Positions 51,120 to 59,715 of a stretch of 64,000 bases of DNA are shown in pieces. Under the pieces are notes generated by a model. It ran no database searches. It was not told the origin of the DNA and was given only the letters and a program-made list of their open reading frames with translations. The stretch is from NCBI RefSeq assembly GCF_014203695.1, contig NZ_JACHJO010000004.1:186001-250000 (forward strand), read 5' to 3'. Every line of letters begins with the position of its first letter. The stretch's first letter is position 1. The translations under genes and the position numbers were made by a program. This DNA is from Nocardiopsis algeriensis (GTDB taxonomy: Bacteria > Actinomycetota > Actinomycetes > Streptosporangiales > Streptosporangiaceae).

Positions 51120-51956
51120 CTACTGCTGTGCTCCGAGGGCCGAAGCCAGGGCGCGCAGACGGCCGACCTGGGCGCGGCGTTCGGCGGCGGCCTGCTCCTC
51201 GAGGGTGTTCCGCGCGGCCTGCTGGAGCAGGGCCTTGGTGGCCGTCGCGGCCTCGGGATTGGTGGCCAGCAGAGCGGCGACGACGTCGTCGACGGCCCCG
51301 GGCAGCTCGTCGGCGGGCACGACGAGCTCGGCCAGGCCGAGCTCACGCGCCTCCGCCGCCTCCACGCGGCGGGCGGTCAGGCAGATCTCGATCGCCCGGT
51401 GGACGCCGACGATGTCGACCAGCGGCTTGGTCCCGGTCAGGTCGGGGACCAGGCCGAGTGCGGGCTCCTTCATCGTGAACTTGGCGTCGTCGCCCAGAAT
51501 GCGGATGTCGCAGGACAGCGCCAGCTGGAAGCCGGCGCCGATGGCGTGTCCGCGCACCGCCGCGACGGTGACCAGGTCGGGGCGGCGCAGCCAGAGGAAG
51601 CCCTGCTGGAGTTCCTCGACGTAGTCCTCGACGTCCTGGTCGGTGGAGGTGCCCTCGAGGATGCCGGCCACCATGGACTTCTCACCGTCGACGCCCTCAG
51701 GGGTGAACATCTGGAGGTCGATGCCGGCGGAGAAGGTGTCGCCCTCCCCGCTGAGAACGACAATTCGGACATCCTCGGGGAGGGCGTGGCCGATGTGGGC
51801 CAAGGTCCGCCACGTGCGCCCGGTCATGGCGTTGCGGCGCTCGGGACGGCTGATGGTGATGCGGGCGACGTGCCCCTCCACCGCCAGCTTCAGGCCGGCC
51901 CGTCCGAGCTCCTCCTCGGTGGGCAGTTCAGCGGGGGCGTTCGACGCCTGTGCCAT
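51120..51956 (-). CDS. Enoyl-CoA hydratase/isomerase family protein
   Basis: A 278-residue crotonase-fold enzyme. The N-terminal half of the active site is SGEGDTFSAGIDLQMF, and the oxyanion-hole segment GHAIGAGFQLALSCDIRI with the catalytic-type Glu region KEPALGLVPDLTGT follow. The second catalytic Glu of classical hydratases seems replaced (LVPDLTG where G.(P/E)E.G is usual), so the reaction may be isomerisation, hydrolysis or hydration. A helical C-terminal tail is typical. It stands in the fixed neighbourhood of the small HTH and ABC-F genes. Confidence 0.88.
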   Translation of the reverse strand: MAQASNAPAELPTEEELGRAGLKLAVEGHVARITISRPERRNAMTGRTWRTLAHIGHALPEDVRIVVLSGEGDTFSAGIDLQMFTPEGVDGEKSMVAGILEGTSTDQDVEDYVEELQQGFLWLRRPDLVTVAAVRGHAIGAGFQLALSCDIRILGDDAKFTMKEPALGLVPDLTGTKPLVDIVGVHRAIEICLTARRVEAAEARELGLAELVVPADELPGAVDDVVAALLATNPEAATATKALLQQAARNTLEEQAAAERRAQVGRLRALASALGAQQ

Positions 51957-52037
51957 GGGGTTCCTCCGTAGTCTCGGGTGCCACCCGAGATATTACTCCC
52001 GAGTAACCCCGAGGCCGGGGACCGGTCCCGCCGCGGG

Positions 52038-52244
52038 TCAGGCGCGGCGGGCCGCACCTCCGCGTCCCCGCAGCTCCACCCCGGCCTCGCTGAGCACGCG
52101 GTGGACGAAGCCGTAGGAGCGCCCGGTGGCGGCCGCCAGCTGGCGGATGCTCTCACCCCCGTCGTAGCGGCGCTTGAGCTCGGAGGCGAGCTGGGAGCGG
52201 TCCTCCCCCGACACCCGTATGCCCTTCTGCAGCTCGTCGTTCAC
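52038..52244 (-). CDS. Small helix-turn-helix DNA-binding protein
   Basis: A 68-residue protein that is little more than one HTH: ELKRRYDGGESIRQLAAATG and RSYGFVHRVLSEAGVELRGRG form helix-turn-helix and a basic tail. Similar small proteins with the ending VELRPRGG are common in actinobacteria and I recognise the type, but no target is known. GTG 52244 is the start. It lies between enoyl-CoA hydratase and the ABC-F gene on the same strand. Confidence 0.85.
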   Translation of the reverse strand: MNDELQKGIRVSGEDRSQLASELKRRYDGGESIRQLAAATGRSYGFVHRVLSEAGVELRGRGGAARRA

Positions 52245-52431
52245 AGGTTCACTCCTCGATGCGGTCCGGCGGGCTTGGCCTCATCATCGGCCATGACGGC
52301 GGCGGGTCACCACATCCGGGCGCCGCCACGCCGGGGGCACTGCCCCGGAACGGCCTTTCGGCGAGCCGTAACCTCCGACCGAAAAAGGCGGGGGTCAACC
52401 TCCCGGCGTTCTGCGCGTCCGGCAGCGGAAC

Positions 52432-54030
52432 TCACGCCAGTGCGACGAGATCCTCGAACTCGGCGTTCCAGACGTCCTCGACCCCGTCCGGCAGCAGGAT
52501 GACCCGCTCGGGCTGGAGCGCCTCGACCGCCCCCTCGTCGTGGGTGACCAGCACGATCGCGCCCTTGTAGTTGCGCAGTGCCGACAGGATCTCCTCCCGG
52601 CTGGCCGGGTCCAGGTTGTTGGTCGGCTCGTCCAGCAGGAGCACGTTGGCGCTGGAGACCACCAGCGCGGCCAGGGCCAGCCGGGTCTTCTCACCGCCCG
52701 AGAGCACGCCCGCGGGCTTGTCCACGTCGTCGCCGGTGAACAGGAACGAGCCCAGCGTGCGCCGCGCCTCCACCTCCGGAAGATCCGGAGCCGAGCTCAT
52801 CATGTTCTCCAGGACGGTGCGGTCCACGTCCAGGGTCTCGTGCTCCTGGGCGTAGTAGCCGAGCTTGAGCCCGTGCCCCGGGACCACGCTCCCGGTGTCG
52901 GGCTCCTCGACACCCGCCAGGATCCGCAGCAGGGTCGTCTTGCCCGCGCCGTTGAGACCGAGGATCACCACGCGGCTGCCCCGGTCGATGGCCAGGTCCA
53001 CCCCGGTGAAGATCTCCAGGGAACCGTAGGACTTGGACAGGCCCTCGGCCATGAGCGGGGTGCGGCCGCTCGGCGCCGGGTCGGGGAAGCGCAGCTTGGC
53101 GACCTTGTCCGCCTGGCGTACGCCCGAGACGCCGTCCAGGATGCGGTCGGCGCGGTTGAGCATCTGCTGGGCCGCACGTGCCTTGGTCGCCTTGGAGCGG
53201 AACTTGTCGGCCTGCTTGCGCAGGGCGTCGGCCTGCTTCTCGGCGTTGGCCAGTTCGCGCCTGCGCCGCCGCTCGTCGGCCTCGCGCTGGGTCTGGTACT
53301 GCTTCCAGCCCATGTTGTACACGTCCAGGGCGCTGCGGTTGGCATCCAGGTAGAACACCTTGTTCACCACCTGGTCGACCAGCTCCACGTCGTGGCTGAT
53401 GACGATGAGTCCCCCCTGGTGGGACTTGAGGAAGTCGCGCAGCCAGACGATGGAGTCGGCGTCGAGGTGGTTGGTGGGCTCGTCCAGCAGCAGTGTGTCG
53501 GCACCGCTGAACAGGATGCGCGCCAGCTCGATCCGGCGGCGCTGGCCACCGGAGAGGGTGTGCAGGGGCTGGCCCAGCACCTTGTCCGGCAGGCCGAGAC
53601 TGGAGGCGATGGCGGCGGCCTCGGACTCGGCGGCGTACCCGCCCAGGACGTGGAGGCGCTCCTCCCAGCGCGCGTAGGCGCGCACGCCCTTGTTCCGGGT
53701 CTTGTTGTCGGTGCTGGCCATCTTCTTCTCGGCCTCGCGCAGGCCCCTGAACGCCTCGTCGATGCCGCGCGCGGACAGGATGCGGTCCCGGGCCAGGACG
53801 TCGAGGTCGCCGGTGCGCGGGTCCTGGGGCAGGTAACCGATGCTCCCGGAGCTGGTGACCGTGCCGCCGGTGGGCAGGCCCTCGCCCGCGAGCACCTTGG
53901 TCATCGTGGTCTTTCCCGCGCCGTTGCGGCCGACCAGTCCGATCCTGTCGCCGGCGGCGACCCGGAAGGTGGTCGGCTCCAGCAGGAGACGGGGACCGAC
54001 ACGCAGTTCGAGGTCGGTGGCGATCAGCAT
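52432..54030 (-). CDS. ABC-F family ATPase
   Basis: A 532-residue cytoplasmic protein with two ABC ATPase domains and no membrane part. Domain 1 has Walker A GRNGAGKTT, signature LSGGQRRR and Walker B LLLDEPTNHLD; domain 2 has GLNGAGKTT, LSGGEKTR and LLLDEPTNNLD. Between them is the charged ABC-F linker (READERRRRRELANAEKQ). ABC-F proteins act on the ribosomal E site as translation factors or antibiotic-resistance proteins; this one is of the housekeeping Uup/EttA-like form, with no antibiotic-specific sign. ATG 54030 has a good site. Confidence 0.93.
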   Translation of the reverse strand: MLIATDLELRVGPRLLLEPTTFRVAAGDRIGLVGRNGAGKTTMTKVLAGEGLPTGGTVTSSGSIGYLPQDPRTGDLDVLARDRILSARGIDEAFRGLREAEKKMASTDNKTRNKGVRAYARWEERLHVLGGYAAESEAAAIASSLGLPDKVLGQPLHTLSGGQRRRIELARILFSGADTLLLDEPTNHLDADSIVWLRDFLKSHQGGLIVISHDVELVDQVVNKVFYLDANRSALDVYNMGWKQYQTQREADERRRRRELANAEKQADALRKQADKFRSKATKARAAQQMLNRADRILDGVSGVRQADKVAKLRFPDPAPSGRTPLMAEGLSKSYGSLEIFTGVDLAIDRGSRVVILGLNGAGKTTLLRILAGVEEPDTGSVVPGHGLKLGYYAQEHETLDVDRTVLENMMSSAPDLPEVEARRTLGSFLFTGDDVDKPAGVLSGGEKTRLALAALVVSSANVLLLDEPTNNLDPASREEILSALRNYKGAIVLVTHDEGAVEALQPERVILLPDGVEDVWNAEFEDLVALA

Positions 54031-54413
54031 GGCACAGCTTTCTAGGAGAGGCGGTTCGGGCGTTCCGGGGCGGGGGCAGGGCGTTCACGCGCGCCTGTGG
54101 GACACGGGGGGCTCCACCGGGCGGCCCGGTCCAGCGTAGCCGTACCCGACGCCGATCCCGCCAGGGGTTTTCCGGAAGGCGAACGCCCCCGTCCCCCGTT
54201 GTCAACGGGAGCGGGGGCGGGGGAATTCCCTGCCTCTTGGGGCCTACGCTTCGCTTCAGCCCCTGCTCGGGCGCCTTCAGGGCGCGGTTCTTCGTCGCTG
54301 CGCTCACACGCTCGTTCCTCGGGCGTTCGCTCCACTCCTGCAGAACCCCGCCGGCGCCCTCACGGCACACCCCCTGGGGTGCGGGTGGGCTCGTGTGGGG
54401 CCTCGGCTGCGGT
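54031..54413. other. Intergenic region with terminator and GCTC/CGTTC-rich repeat
   Basis: A 383-base gap upstream of the ABC-F gene. 54184-54219 is a hairpin. Bases 54230-54350 carry a degenerate repeat in which words such as TTCGTCGCTGCGC, CGCTCGTTCCTCGGGCG and TTCGCTC recur; this kind of sequence recurs in intergenic regions of related genomes in my memory, but I cannot verify copy number. No gene is supported. Confidence 0.45.
54184..54219. terminator. Hairpin downstream of AI-2E transporter gene
   Basis: CGCCCCCG..CCCCGTT pairs with AACGGG.GCGGGGGCG around GTC, with one mismatch and one bulge. It lies in the gap between two reverse-strand genes and would end the AI-2E transcript, or alternatively act in the ABC-F leader. 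Confidence 0.5.
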
Positions 54414-55778
54414 TCAGGACGTGGTCGGGGACGGCGGGGCGGGGTCCTCGTCGGGTTCCTCCTCATCCGGGGAGGCGCCGGGGCCGGCGACCGCGGTCGC
54501 GGTGATGTCCTGCCGGTCCCCGTTCTCCGAGGACCTCTTCCTGACCGTGACCTTCGCGTGCCCCTCCTCCGGTGGGGAGGGGGGGCGGTTGCGCAGCAGG
54601 GCGGCGAACACGGCGGCCACCGGGGTGGCCAGGAACATGCCGGGGATACCGCCGACGATGCCGCCCACCGAGATGGCGATGAGCACGACCGGGGAGGGCA
54701 GCTCCAGCGCCTGTCCGTAGATGCGCGGGGCGAAGACGTTGCTCTCCAGCTGCTGCACCGCGACCACGACGCCGACCACGATGAGGGCGATGATCCACCC
54801 CTCGGTCACCAGCGCGACCATCGCGGCGATCAGTCCGGTGAGGAAGGCGCCGATGACGGGCAGGAACGCGCCGATGAAGGTGAGCACGATCAGCGGGATC
54901 GCCAGGTTGGTGTCGATCAGGACGAGCAGGGCGATGCCGATGCCGACGGCGTCGATGAAACCGACCGCGGCCACCCCGCGCACGTAGCGGCCCATCACGC
55001 CGAAGGCGACGTCGGCCGCGTGCTGGGCGCCCGGGCGCGACCGGGGCGGCATGAGCGTCAGGAACCACTCCATGTGCTTGTCACCGGAGTGCACGAAGTA
55101 CACCGTCAGGGCGATGATCAGGACCAGCCCGACCAGGACCGAGACCACCGCGGTACCGGCGGTCCAGGCGCCGGTGAGCAGGTCGCTCTGGTTGTCGGAG
55201 AGCCAGCTCTGGATCTGGATCCAGGCGTTGTCGATCATCTGGGTGAACAGGGCGGGGTCCAGACCGAAGGGCAGGGACACCTGCAGGTTGCGCAGCTGGG
55301 TCACACCGCTGGTGATGCTGTCGATCAGACCGCCCAGACCCTGCACCGCGGGCATGATGATCATGCTGAGCGCGCCGCCGAAGACGACCAGCGCGACCAG
55401 GACCGCGATGGTGGTGGACAGCCCGCGGCCCATGCCCCGGTCACGCAGCCAGTGGGCCAGCGGCATGAGCAGCGCGGTGATGAACACCGCCAGGATCACC
55501 GGAAGGGTGACCACGGACAGCCGCACCAGGCCGTAGACGAGCAGGCCGGCCACCACACCGATGATGAGGACCCGCCAGGCGACGTCGCTGGCGGAGCGGA
55601 GGAGGTTGTTGCCCGCGGCGCCGTCCTGGGCCGTCTCGGCCGCCTTCTCCGCCCGAGCCGCCGCCTCCGCCGCCGCCTTCTCCTGCTCCTCGAGCCGGGC
55701 GAGGCGCTCGGCCCGGGCCCTGCGGGCGGTCAGCCATTTGTTGAGGAGCGCCCACACTCCCGGCCGTCGGACTTGCAC
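54414..55778 (-). CDS. AI-2E family transporter (PerM-like)
   Basis: A 454-residue membrane protein with the PerM/TqsA layout: a helical charged N-terminus (about 18-50), two pairs of membrane segments (65-130), a long amphipathic extracytoplasmic stretch, and three to four C-terminal segments containing GVAAVGFIDAVGIGIALLV and ESNVFAPRIYG. The last 60 residues are acidic and disordered. Members export various small molecules or act in osmoprotection; AI-2 itself is not implied. GTG 55778 has a GGAG site. Confidence 0.88.
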   Translation of the reverse strand: MQVRRPGVWALLNKWLTARRARAERLARLEEQEKAAAEAAARAEKAAETAQDGAAGNNLLRSASDVAWRVLIIGVVAGLLVYGLVRLSVVTLPVILAVFITALLMPLAHWLRDRGMGRGLSTTIAVLVALVVFGGALSMIIMPAVQGLGGLIDSITSGVTQLRNLQVSLPFGLDPALFTQMIDNAWIQIQSWLSDNQSDLLTGAWTAGTAVVSVLVGLVLIIALTVYFVHSGDKHMEWFLTLMPPRSRPGAQHAADVAFGVMGRYVRGVAAVGFIDAVGIGIALLVLIDTNLAIPLIVLTFIGAFLPVIGAFLTGLIAAMVALVTEGWIIALIVVGVVVAVQQLESNVFAPRIYGQALELPSPVVLIAISVGGIVGGIPGMFLATPVAAVFAALLRNRPPSPPEEGHAKVTVRKRSSENGDRQDITATAVAGPGASPDEEEPDEDPAPPSPTTS

Positions 55779-55895
55779 ATGTACTCCATTCCAGTGGTGT
55801 CACGCGACGCCGCCTTCCCGTGGGCGGTCTGCGTGGTCGATGAGATGGACGCGCCCGAGGGCCTCCCGGTTCGCGGCACCGTACGGGCAACGGCG

Positions 55896-56303
55896 TCAGA
55901 ACTGCCAGGGTTCCCGCGGGTGCCCGCTGCGCACCACCTCGTTGCCGAAGGGGGCCAGCGCGACGGGGATCATCTTCAGCGACGCCCACGCCATGGGCAG
56001 GCCGATGACGGTGATGCCGAGGCTGACCGCGGTGGCGAGGTGGCCGAGGGTCAGCCACCAGCCGGCGACGATCACCCAGATGACGTTGAGGGCGGTGGAG
56101 GCCCCGCCCGCCCCGGGTCGGCGGACGAGCTCGCGGCCGAAGGGCCACAGGGCGTACCCGGCCATGCGGAAGGAGGCCACGCCGAACGGAATGGTGACCA
56201 CGAGGACGCAGCAGATGATCCCGGCCACGGCGTAACCCACGGCGAGCCAGAACCCGGCAAGGAAGAACCAGATGACGTTGAGGATGAACCGCAGGAGGAC
56301 CAC
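55896..56303 (-). CDS. YccF domain-containing membrane protein
   Basis: A 135-residue membrane protein of two tandem YccF repeats, each starting LNVIWFFLAGFWLAVG or LNVIWVIVAGWWLTLG and ending IPFGVASFRMAGYALWPFG or LPMAWASLKMIPVALAPFG. Four membrane segments are expected. The family is widespread and of unknown function. GTG 56303 starts the conserved part. It is the last gene before the 685-base gap upstream of the whiB-like gene. Confidence 0.9.
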   Translation of the reverse strand: MVLLRFILNVIWFFLAGFWLAVGYAVAGIICCVLVVTIPFGVASFRMAGYALWPFGRELVRRPGAGGASTALNVIWVIVAGWWLTLGHLATAVSLGITVIGLPMAWASLKMIPVALAPFGNEVVRSGHPREPWQF

Positions 56304-56988
56304 GGTGTCTCTTCACTCCTTGGGATAGCTCCGTACGCCCCGCGGGACGGGGGGTGCGGACAGTACCTGTGTTTCTACCGCCTGGGACGGCTCCGCACCA
56401 CGACCTGTTCCGGCGCGTACCCCTGGTACTTCCCCTAAGGGGAGTTCTCGATCCTCCGGGACCCGGTTTCCCGCCCTGGAAGTACCGACGGAGGGTGACG
56501 ACATACGGCCATGCCCAATCCCGCCGGGCAGGCAAGACCGGAATGTGATCGGCGCATCACGGGACGGCTCTAGGCAGGAGGGACATCGCCCCATACGATG
56601 TGCTGTGTCCTTCGCAAGGGGGCGCATCCCGCCAATCCCGGCAAACTCGGACAAACAACCTGAGATCGGCCGCGAGGCATCAGATTTCGGTAACGGTTGT
56701 GCGAGTAATTTCCCTACCCCCCGTGCATGATCGGGAGTGGGGATGGCATGATTACGTACCGGCTCGGACGGAGGCCGTCACCGCCTCCGCAGCCGTTCGC
56801 GTGAGAGCACCCCGAACTTCTGGTCTCAGGGTCTCCGTGCTTCTCGTGGTCTCAGCCACACCAGGGAACATCGCCTGCACCGTTTGGCGTTTGCGTCGTG
56901 CGGGGTGGCTCACGCCGCATGACCGACTTTTGGTGACTGAAGCTTTTTCCGACAGCTTACTAGTGATTTCTGTAGAGGTGGTTCAAGC
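56304..56988. other. Long non-coding region upstream of whiB-like gene
   Basis: 685 bases with no supportable gene on either strand. GC content drops from about 56600 on, with words such as GAGTAATTTCCC (near 56702) and a T-rich stretch 56925-56975 that probably hold promoters and a long leader for the whiB-like gene. Its ribosome site GAGGTGG is at 56972-56979. No riboswitch class was recognised. Promoters for yccF (reverse strand) must also lie at its left end. Confidence 0.55.
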
Positions 56989-57288
56989 ATGTCTCAGGTA
57001 CGCCGGCAGGCCGCGCTGCGCCCCCGCCCGAGCTGGGGGTGGCAGGATGCCGCCGCGTGCCGGGGCGAGGACCTTGTGCTCTTCTTCGGTCCGGACGGCG
57101 AGCGCCAGCCGGAGCGAGATGTCCGCGAGCGCAAGGCCAAGGAGATCTGTGCGGCCTGCCCGGTTCGAACCGACTGCCTGGACTATGCGATCTCGCGTCC
57201 GGAGAAGTACGGCACCTGGGGCGGCCTCAACGAGGACGAGCGCGCTTCCGAGCGACGCCGTCGCATGCGCCGCGCCAACGCTGCCTGA
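56989..57288 (+). CDS. WhiB-like iron-sulfur regulator
   Basis: A 99-residue protein of the actinobacterial Wbl family. The four cluster ligands are C24, C54, C57 and C63 (spacing C-x29-C-x2-C-x5-C), the turn is GTWGG (75-79) and the basic C-terminal tail is ERRRRMRRANAA. Wbl proteins bind a [4Fe-4S] cluster and usually work with the primary sigma factor to control development, redox response or antibiotic resistance. The spacing and tail do not let me assign it to a particular subclass. It is a single gene closed by a strong terminator and preceded by a long non-coding region. Confidence 0.94.
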   Translation: MSQVRRQAALRPRPSWGWQDAAACRGEDLVLFFGPDGERQPERDVRERKAKEICAACPVRTDCLDYAISRPEKYGTWGGLNEDERASERRRRMRRANAA

Positions 57289-57340
57289 CCCAGGCCGCAC
57301 GCGCTGACGCCACGGGTCTCCCCGACGGCCCCGGCCCCGA

Positions 57341-57384
57341 AAAACCCGCGGCGCCCCGACTCTGTCGAGGGCGCCGCGGGTTTT
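57341..57384. terminator. Bidirectional terminator, 16-bp perfect arms
   Basis: AAAACCCGCGGCGCCC (57341-57356) pairs exactly with GGGCGCCGCGGGTTTT (57369-57384). The A/T ends give U-tails in both directions, for the whiB-like gene and the convergent phosphoribosyltransferase gene. Confidence 0.9.
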
Positions 57385-57404
57385 CCGCTGTCCGGGCACC
57401 TGCC

Positions 57405-58697
57405 TCATCCCTTCGGGCCCAGGTGGCGGTCGAACCAGTCCAGGGCCTCCACCGCGGCCGGCCGCCACTCCGCACCCCGGAACAGCTGCTCGGCACCCGA
57501 CACCACGCGCAGGTCGCTGGGGGCACCCATCCGGGCGCGCGCCCACTCGCCGAGCTCGCGGAAGAACGAGTCCCGGCTCTCCAACAGCACCAGAGCCGGT
57601 GCGCGCACATCCCGCAGGTGGGTGTCGGCCAGGTCGACACGGCCGCCATGGGCCACGACCGCCGCCACGTCGCCGGGACGCAGGGCCGCGGCGACCAGGG
57701 CCGCCGGAGCGGCGGCCCCGTCGCCGACCACCCCCACCGGGGCCCCGCCGACCCCCTCGGAGTCGCGCAGCCAGGCGATCGCATCGGCCAACCGCCCGCC
57801 CAGGAGGGCGGCGTCCGCCTTCTCCGTGTGCTCCCCCTCCGCACACAGGTCCAGCACCAGGGTGGTGTACCCCGAACGCTGCAGCGCCGCGGCGGCGGCC
57901 CTGCGGCGCGGGTCGCCGCGCCCCTCACCGGAGGCCGTCACCACCGCACCGCGCGGGCTCCGCACCACGGTGAGGTCGCCGTCGAGGACGAGCTCGCCCG
58001 ACGGAACCCGCACCGCACGGGAACGGGCAGGGCGGACGCGGTCCCCGCCGTGCTCGGCCAGGATCTCCCTGACCCGGTCGTCGGAGACGCCCCCGAAGTC
58101 CCGGTACCACTCCCCCACCTCGCGGAAGTTGTCCGGCACACCGAGCACGACCAGGGCGTCGGCCTCCTCACGCAGCAGCTCGACCGCCTCGTGGGAGGCC
58201 ACCGGCACGGCCAGCACCAGCTTGGCGGGTTCCTCCTGGCGGAGCATGCGCAGGGCCGCACGGGCGGTCCCGCCGGTGGCGCTGCCGTCGTCGACGACCA
58301 CGCAGTCGCGTCCGGTGATCCGGGGCAGGGGGCGGTCGCCCCGGTAGGCCCGGCGCATGCGGTCGAGCTCGGCCCGCTCGGCGGCGACGTTCCCCTCCAG
58401 CGCCCGGCGCGGCAGCCTCATACGGGCCAGGGCCCGGTCGTCGTAGAGCACGCGCCCGTTCTCCGCGATCGCGCCCACCCCCACCTCCGGCTGTTCGGGC
58501 AGCCCGAGCCGATGAACGACGAGCACGTCGAGGTCGGCATCGAGGTGCCGGGCGAGTTCGGCGCCGACCGGAACCCCGCCCCGGGGCAGGGCCAGCACCA
58601 GCGGGTCCTCGATCATGAAGGGCCTCAGCCGCTCGGCGAGGCGGCGGCCCGCCTCGGACCGGTCGGCGAAGGGCAGTGAAACGGGTACCGGGCTCAT
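57405..58697 (-). CDS. Phosphoribosyltransferase fused to a hydrolase-like domain lacking catalytic residues
   Basis: A 430-residue two-domain protein. Residues 10-225 are a PRTase-fold domain with the PRPP loop VVVDDGSATGGT (133-144) and PRGGVPVGAELA. Residues 235-430 match the alpha/beta hydrolase (dienelactone hydrolase-like) domain that often accompanies it. Compared with the usual G-x-S-T-G nucleophile elbow it reads VGDGAAA (324-330), so Ser is lost; the usual His near PGATHLF is SGAEQLF (400-406); only Asp376 remains. The hydrolase half is therefore probably inactive. Substrates of these fusions are unknown. Confidence 0.87.
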   Translation of the reverse strand: MSPVPVSLPFADRSEAGRRLAERLRPFMIEDPLVLALPRGGVPVGAELARHLDADLDVLVVHRLGLPEQPEVGVGAIAENGRVLYDDRALARMRLPRRALEGNVAAERAELDRMRRAYRGDRPLPRITGRDCVVVDDGSATGGTARAALRMLRQEEPAKLVLAVPVASHEAVELLREEADALVVLGVPDNFREVGEWYRDFGGVSDDRVREILAEHGGDRVRPARSRAVRVPSGELVLDGDLTVVRSPRGAVVTASGEGRGDPRRRAAAAALQRSGYTTLVLDLCAEGEHTEKADAALLGGRLADAIAWLRDSEGVGGAPVGVVGDGAAAPAALVAAALRPGDVAAVVAHGGRVDLADTHLRDVRAPALVLLESRDSFFRELGEWARARMGAPSDLRVVSGAEQLFRGAEWRPAAVEALDWFDRHLGPKG

Positions 58698-58826
58698 GTC
58701 TTCACCGGCACCGGGGCCTTCCGGTGCCGCTCCTCTCGGCCGTCTCGCGGGAGCCGTTGGAAAAGTGGTACCGGCATACCCCGGCGCGCCGGGGTCCCAA
58801 CCCCGGGCGCCGGAAAAAGCCGAAGG

Positions 58827-59387
58827 TCAGCCCGCGCGGAACCCCGTTCGGAGCACGGCCATGAGCAGGGCGTCGTGGCGTCTGCCCTCCCACAGCAGCG
58901 CGTCGCGCAGCCTGCCCTCGACGGAGAAGCCGCAGGAGCGGTAGACGGCGATGGCCCGCATGTTGAAGGCGTAGACGTACAGCCAGACCCGGTGCAGGCC
59001 CACCTTCTCGAAGGCGTACTCCAGGACGAGCTGGGTGGCCTCGCGGCCCAGGCCCTGGCCGGTGAACCCGATGGCGGACAGGGCGATGCGGTACCCCGCG
59101 CTCTCGTTCTCCGAGGCGACCCCGTAGAGGGACAGCTCACCCAGGTAGCGGCCGTTCGCCGCATCGGTGATGGCCAGGTCGAGCCGGTCCGCCCGGTCCG
59201 CCCGGGTCTCACACCACTCCCGGGCCTCCGCGTAGGTGATCTGCCGGTGTGTTCCGGTGAGCCTGCGGACCTCCTCGTCGAGGCCGGCGGCGAAGTAGGC
59301 GTCCGTGTGCTCGGGGGCGAGGGGCACCAGACGTACGCGCTCCCCGGTGAGGGTGGGCTTTTCTCGCAGCGCACTCGTGTTGATCAT
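58827..59387 (-). CDS. GNAT family N-acetyltransferase (RimJ/RimL-like)
   Basis: A 186-residue acetyltransferase of the Acetyltransf_3 group. LTGERVRLVPLAPEHTD at the N-terminus and the acetyl-CoA-binding region GQGLGREATQLVLEYAFEKVG (near 115-135, written here only in part GQGLGREA), then LYVYAFNMRAIAVYRSCGF, match RimJ-like enzymes acting on protein N-termini or amines. ATG 59387 has GGAAGACC upstream; an earlier codon at 59420 lies in a weakly conserved stretch. The substrate is not predictable. Confidence 0.88.
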   Translation of the reverse strand: MINTSALREKPTLTGERVRLVPLAPEHTDAYFAAGLDEEVRRLTGTHRQITYAEAREWCETRADRADRLDLAITDAANGRYLGELSLYGVASENESAGYRIALSAIGFTGQGLGREATQLVLEYAFEKVGLHRVWLYVYAFNMRAIAVYRSCGFSVEGRLRDALLWEGRRHDALLMAVLRTGFRAG

Positions 59388-59715
59388 GAGGTCTTCCGGT
59401 TCCGTCCGGGCCGCGGGCACGGTCCCGGAGTGAGGGAGTCGGCGGACAGGCGGGCGGGGACGCCCTGTGCGAGGGACGGGCCGGAGGCAGGGGCCTTGGT
59501 CGGGGCGGAAAGTGCTGCGGCCGGGACGAAACGTGGGGATAACGGAACAGAATCCCTATTTGACTTTCTCCGGTGCCCAAAAGCAAGGCACCTTGCCGGG
59601 CACAGCGGCCGCAACGGCCACGAGGCGGACCGCGGCCTCGGAGCACCCCCGGTGGGAGCGCTCCCAAAAGGGGCTGTGTACCATCGGCGCATCCATCTGC
59701 CTCGAAGGACACTGG
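59388..59715. other. Divergent promoter region with CelR-type box
   Basis: A 328-base gap between divergent GNAT and MFS genes. It contains the perfect palindrome at 59653-59666, a possible -10 TACCAT at 59679-59684 and GAAGGA at 59704-59709 as ribosome site for the TTG start. A TTGACT at 59560-59565 has no matching -10. Nothing else is recognised. Confidence 0.55.
59653..59666. promoter_or_regulatory. CelR-type operator TGGGAGCGCTCCCA
   Basis: A perfect 14-base palindrome identical to the operator bound by the LacI-family cellulase regulator CelR in Thermobifida fusca, a relative in the same family. It lies where a -35 would be for the TACCAT -10 at 59679, so bound repressor would block transcription of the MFS gene. 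Confidence 0.8.
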
